This document shows, in pieces, positions 60,299 to 64,000 of a stretch of 64,000 bases of DNA (within the stretch, counting starts at the first letter, position 1; every line of letters begins with the position of its first letter). This stretch comes from Cylindrobasidium torrendii FP15055 ss-10 (Eukaryota; Basidiomycota; Agaricomycetes; Agaricales; Physalacriaceae), in assembly GCA_000934385.1 (NCBI GenBank), contig KN880518.1, positions 1-64,000 on the forward strand, given 5' to 3'. A program made the translations under genes and the position numbers. Below the pieces are notes generated by a model. That model had not been told where the DNA came from. It made no database searches and saw only the letters and a list, made by a program, of their open reading frames with translations.

Positions 60299-61134
60299 TC
60301 GCTTGAATTCCTACTCCTACGGCCACACTCAGCTATAGTTTGCTTCACCCATCAAACATGTGCACGGATTCCAGGCATGACTCCGGAAACAAGCGCCAAT
60401 GCAGACATCGGTGGCAGCCCCTGCCTCGCAAGCATGTCTTCGACCTTCCACCACCTTTCAAAGCCCTTTACCAAGGATGCCACAGAATGCAGTCTCCGAT
60501 ATATATAATGCTGAAAAGGACGACCGGGAGTATTCATTTGACAAGGGTGCTCACGACGCGTCGCTCACTGCCGCGAACTTCAATCACCCAAAGCCCCATT
60601 CTTCTGCCGCATTTCACAGGATATGCAGCAATAGAATGTGCCCTTTCCTGACCATGGATTTGTTTCCAAGCTCGAGGAGCAGACTCACCTGTTCGCTTGA
60701 GGACAAGGCGCTCAAAGGTGCCCACGCATCTTGAGATTAGGCCGCGGTGCGCGCTGAGGTCTTCGGAGCCAATCGTTCATCGCAATGTTGAATGTTCAGT
60801 CTAATCAGCACCCGTGAGCTCTCGAAGTCCCTGCCTCGCCCTTTGATTAGAACTTATTACCCGCGAATATGTTTTCACTCTTCGCACTGGGTGAAAGCGC
60901 AGTTATCTGGATGATAGTGCAAGATGAGGCGATACTATGTTACTCAAGGACTGTAAATCATGGAGTTATCTCAATAATACAACTCCCTGGTTCGTTGTAC
61001 TCCGCTGTTTGACATGTTCATGAAGAAAGTATCTTGTGCTCGCATGACATCAACAGAATGAAGCTTGAACGATGAACAAGAAGCTACCAGCAACGGGCAA
61101 AGCCTACAGTGACTTGTTGAGCAGTTGATTCCAG

Positions 61135-61188
61135 TGGCATCGATCGGTCGAGCAAACGCGCTTTGAAACTCCGCTGATGGCACGCGTC
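61135..61188 (+). repeat. Copy 2 of an imperfect direct duplication upstream of MCM2
   Basis: TGGCATCGATCG (61135-61146), then a 14-base insertion relative to copy 1, then the 28-mer at 61161-61188 with one mismatch. It includes ACGCGT at 61182-61187, about 133 bases before the MCM2 ATG. Confidence 0.7.
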
Positions 61189-61193
61189 GCGTC
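61182..61193 (+). promoter_or_regulatory. MluI cell-cycle box (MCB) upstream of MCM2
   Basis: ACGCGT followed directly by CGCGTC, a double MCB-like element, 127-138 bases before the MCM2 start. MCB sites bound by MBF drive G1/S expression of MCM genes in yeasts; use here is inferred. Confidence 0.5.
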
Positions 61194-61319
61194 TCTTGCA
61201 TCTTCCCATCTCTACCAAACTCGGCTATGGTGCGCAATATCCTCACAGACAATGAAACGATCTGAGAATAATTTCAGTCCGAATCACGCGGAAATAAGCG
61301 CCGAAGATCGCCGTCGCCA

Positions 61320-64000
61320 ATGCAGGCCTCGTCGCCTCCGGCGGCGGCGGCACCACCTGCGCGAGCGCGCCGACCTTCACAATCTAGTCTTCCGCCATCC
61401 TCTCCCGAGCCCTTCACTGAGTCCGAGGGAGATATGAGCCAGGATGAGAATGCAGTCAAGGATGTATACGACGACGAAGAGGATGATGGGGAGGATTTGT
61501 TCGACGACAAGGCGATAATGGAGTGCGCACAACGCGTTGTTCGCGTCGAATAACCACTGATTCTTGCTTCCAGTGACTACGCTGCCAACGAAACCCTCGA
61601 CCAATACGACGCTGAAGGTCTCGACGAAGAGGAGCAGGAAGAAATGACCGCCGAACAAAGGCGCAAAGCTGAATATATAATGAACCGAAGAGACCGCCGA
61701 GAGAAGGGTGGAAAGAAGACATCACGCGGTGGCCGCAGCCGTGCCCCCGCATTCCTAGATGACGATGAAGGAGAGGAGGATATGGAGGGCGAAACTATGG
61801 CGCGCATGAGAACCCGTACCCGTCATGTGTATGATGAACGTCGCGACGAGGATGACATGGATGGCGTCGAAGATGTACGTGCTGCGTGGATTTCATGCAA
61901 CTTGACATGCTCGTACTTATGTGTACAAAGGAACTTCCACTGGACCAACTTGGCGATATTAAAGCTCAGTCCATTGTCGAGTGGTTGGCCAATGACCGCG
62001 TCCGGCGTTCTATTGGACACCATTTCCGCCAATTTCTCACTACCCATGTCGATGAACATGGCCAGTCGGTGTACGGTGAACGTATCCGCTCGCTTGGAGA
62101 AAGTGAGCTTTTTCTTTGACCTCCAATGTGATACTCACTAGTCCTAGTCAACTCCGAATCCATGGAAATTTCCTATACTCATCTCGCTGATTCCAAGCCA
62201 TTGCTGGCATATTTCCTGACGAACGCACCCAGCGCGATGCTACCCATTCTGGATGAAGTTGCTCTGTCCGCTATCCTCGTCTACTTCAAATCATATGAAC
62301 GCATCCATTCAGAGATACACGTCCGCATTTCTGATCTTCCACTCAGCACATCCCTTCGTGAGCTCCGAAGGTCAAATCTAAACACTCTCGTTCGCGTATC
62401 TGGCGTCGTTACGCGTCGTAGTGGCGTATTTCCTCAGCTCAAATATGTCAAATTCGACTGCGGAAAATGTCAAGCCGTCCTAGGTCCATTCTACCAGGAT
62501 GTCACGACAGAAGTCAAAGTCAGCTTCTGCGCCAATTGCGAGAGCAAGGGTCCATTCAGAGTCAACTCTGAACAGGTCAGATGCAAAGTAGGCGCTGTTA
62601 AATGATCACTAACAATGCAATAGACCGTATACCGGAATTATCAACGTATGACGCTGCAAGAGTCTCCTGGCAGCGTTCCCGCAGGTCGTCTTCCTCGCCA
62701 CCGGGAACTTATTCTCCTTTGGGATCTCATCGACGCCGCTAAGCCTGGTGAAGAAATCGAGGTCACTGGGATCTATCGGAATAATTTCGACGCTTCTCTG
62801 AACTCTCGTAACGGCTTCCCCATTTTTTCTACGATCATCGAGGCGAACCATATCAACAAGAAAGAAGACATGTTTGCTGCCTTCCGACTGACTGAAGAAG
62901 ATGAGCGAGAAATGCGCAAGCTGTCTAAGGACGAACGTATCCGGAAACGTATCGTGAAGAGCATTGCGCCTAGCATATACGGCCACGAAGACATCAAAAC
63001 CGCCATTGCACTCAGTCTATTCGGCGGTGTCAGCAAGGACATCAACCATAAATTGCGCATTCGAGGCGATATCAATGTGCTCCTCCTCGGCGACCCCGGC
63101 ACTGCCAAGTCACAATTCCTCAAGTATGTCGAGAAGACAGCGCATCGGAGCGTTTTTGCCACTGGTCAGGGTGCCAGTGCAGTTGGTCTAACGGCCAGTG
63201 TTCGCAAAGACCCTGTTACTCGCGAGTGGACGTTGGAAGGAGGTGCACTCGTTCTGGCGGACAAGGGTACCTGTCTCATCGACGAGTTCGACAAAATGAA
63301 CGACGCGGACAGAACCTCTATTCACGAAGCGATGGAACAACAGTCGATCTCCATTGCAAAGGCGGGTATTGTCACCACACTCCAGGCGCGATGTGCAGTT
63401 ATTGCTGCAGCCAATCCCATTCGTGGGCGGTACAACCCGACAATACCGTTCCAGCAGAATGTCGAGCTTACTGAACCCATCTTGTCACGTTTCGATGTCC
63501 TGTGTGTCGTGAAAGACACGGTCGACCCGGTTATGGATGAATTGCTAGCGAGGTTCGTTGTGGGTAGTCATCTTCGAAGTCATCCGACTTTCAACCACGA
63601 CACGGAGGAGATTAACGTAGGCACTGTAATCGACGAGGATGTACGTTTCCAATCATCCGTGTGCTGGCCGTTGTACTGATGGGCATCCCATAGATATTGC
63701 CTCAGGACGTGCTTCGCAAGTACATCATGTATGCGCGCGAGAAAGTTCGACCCAAGCTGTATGATGTCGACCAGGAGAAGCTTTCCCGGCTTTTCGCAGA
63801 TTTGCGGCGGGAGTCTCTGGCGACCGGCTCATTCCCCATTACCGTCCGTCATTTGGAGAGCATGATTCGGATGGCGGAGGCTAGTGCCAAGATGTCGCTG
63901 CGGGAGTACGTTCGGTCGGACGACATCGACATTGCTATCGAGGTAGCGGTGAACAGCTTCGTGAGCGCGCAGAAGATGAGCATCAAGAAGACATTACAAA
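61320..64000 (+). CDS. MCM2: MCM2, replicative helicase subunit (3' end outside window)
   Basis: A subunit of the hexameric MCM2-7 helicase loaded at replication origins in the nucleus. The start at 61320 gives [20 protein letters not shown]. An acidic, Ser-rich tail follows, then [20 protein letters not shown] after an intron, the Mcm2-specific N-terminus that also binds histones. A C4 zinc finger (FDCGKC...FCANCESKG) lies at 62455-62550. The AAA+ core has [10 protein letters not shown] (Walker A, 63092), [30 protein letters not shown] (Walker B, 63272) and [10 protein letters not shown] with the arginine finger. [16 protein letters not shown] and [16 protein letters not shown] (winged-helix side) follow. 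The frame is open at 64000, so the last part is missing. Introns are short. MCB boxes lie upstream. Confidence 0.96.

Larger units (their letters stand above)
59817..61319. other. Intergenic between membrane protein and MCM2, with MCB boxes and a duplicated segment
   Basis: About 1.5 kb. No gene is supported; plus-strand frames at 60131-60508 and 60399-60734 lack any family signal. The stretch holds three ACGCGT hexamers (60292-60297, 60556-60561, 61182-61187). It also holds an imperfect direct duplication (around 60259-60298 and 61135-61188). Confidence 0.45.

Noticed and set aside
60131..60734. Small gene upstream of MCM2
   Set aside because: Open plus-strand frames here overlap the duplicated promoter-like segment and have no protein-family signal.
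1..64000. Transposable elements or target-site duplications
   Set aside because: I saw no reverse transcriptase, transposase or integrase motifs and no long terminal or inverted repeats by eye; a dot-plot would be needed to exclude short relics.

Overview
The window is nuclear DNA from a filamentous basidiomycete, most likely an agaricomycete. The genes are dense and broken by many introns of about 45-60 bp. Most introns start GTGCGY or GTAAGY and end in CAG or TAG. Intergenic gaps are usually below 1.5 kb. The gene content is fungal: an ENA-type cation pump, a Zn2Cys6 regulator, a ferrichrome-type siderophore peptide synthetase and Csf1. I found no transposon, tRNA, rRNA or CRISPR array. All gene models below were spliced by eye, so outer limits are firmer than internal exon junctions.

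Layout. 0.8-9.0 kb, minus strand: DNA polymerase alpha B subunit (POL12), an endosulfine/Igo1 protein, a multi-pass membrane protein with a proline-rich tail, and a DHA1-like MFS transporter. 10.9-17.9 kb, plus strand: an ENA-type P-type ATPase and a class II histone deacetylase with an Arb2-like C-terminal domain. 18.3-24.2 kb, minus strand: an unresolved small coding candidate, a Par14-type parvulin and a Zn2Cys6 transcription factor. 24.8-40.5 kb, minus strand: one very large NRPS of order A-T-C-A-T-C-dA-T-C-T-C-T-C. 41.5-52.4 kb: a small twin-CX9C mitochondrial protein (NDUFAF8-like), divergent from the giant bridge-like lipid transfer protein Csf1, with only 91 bp between their start codons. 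52.7-59.8 kb, minus strand: two zinc-type/quinone oxidoreductases flanking an EMC8/9 subunit, an alpha/beta hydrolase and a multi-pass membrane protein. 61.3 kb to the window end, plus strand: MCM2, cut by the window edge.

How the parts relate. Most genes are unrelated housekeeping genes. The distinctive element is the siderophore synthetase. Its third adenylation domain has lost three core motifs, while five carrier and five condensation domains remain. Four WGATAA sites lie in 42 bp just upstream of its start, as expected for an iron-sensing GATA repressor. The MFS transporter carries one perfect ATCTGATAA site next to its start codon. The replication genes POL12 and MCM2 both have ACGCG/ACGCGT (MCB-like) sites upstream. 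Part of the MCM2 upstream region is an imperfect duplication carrying an ACGCGT site in each copy. No ornithine N5-oxygenase or hydroxyornithine acyltransferase is visible, so the hydroxamate precursor must be made by genes outside this window.
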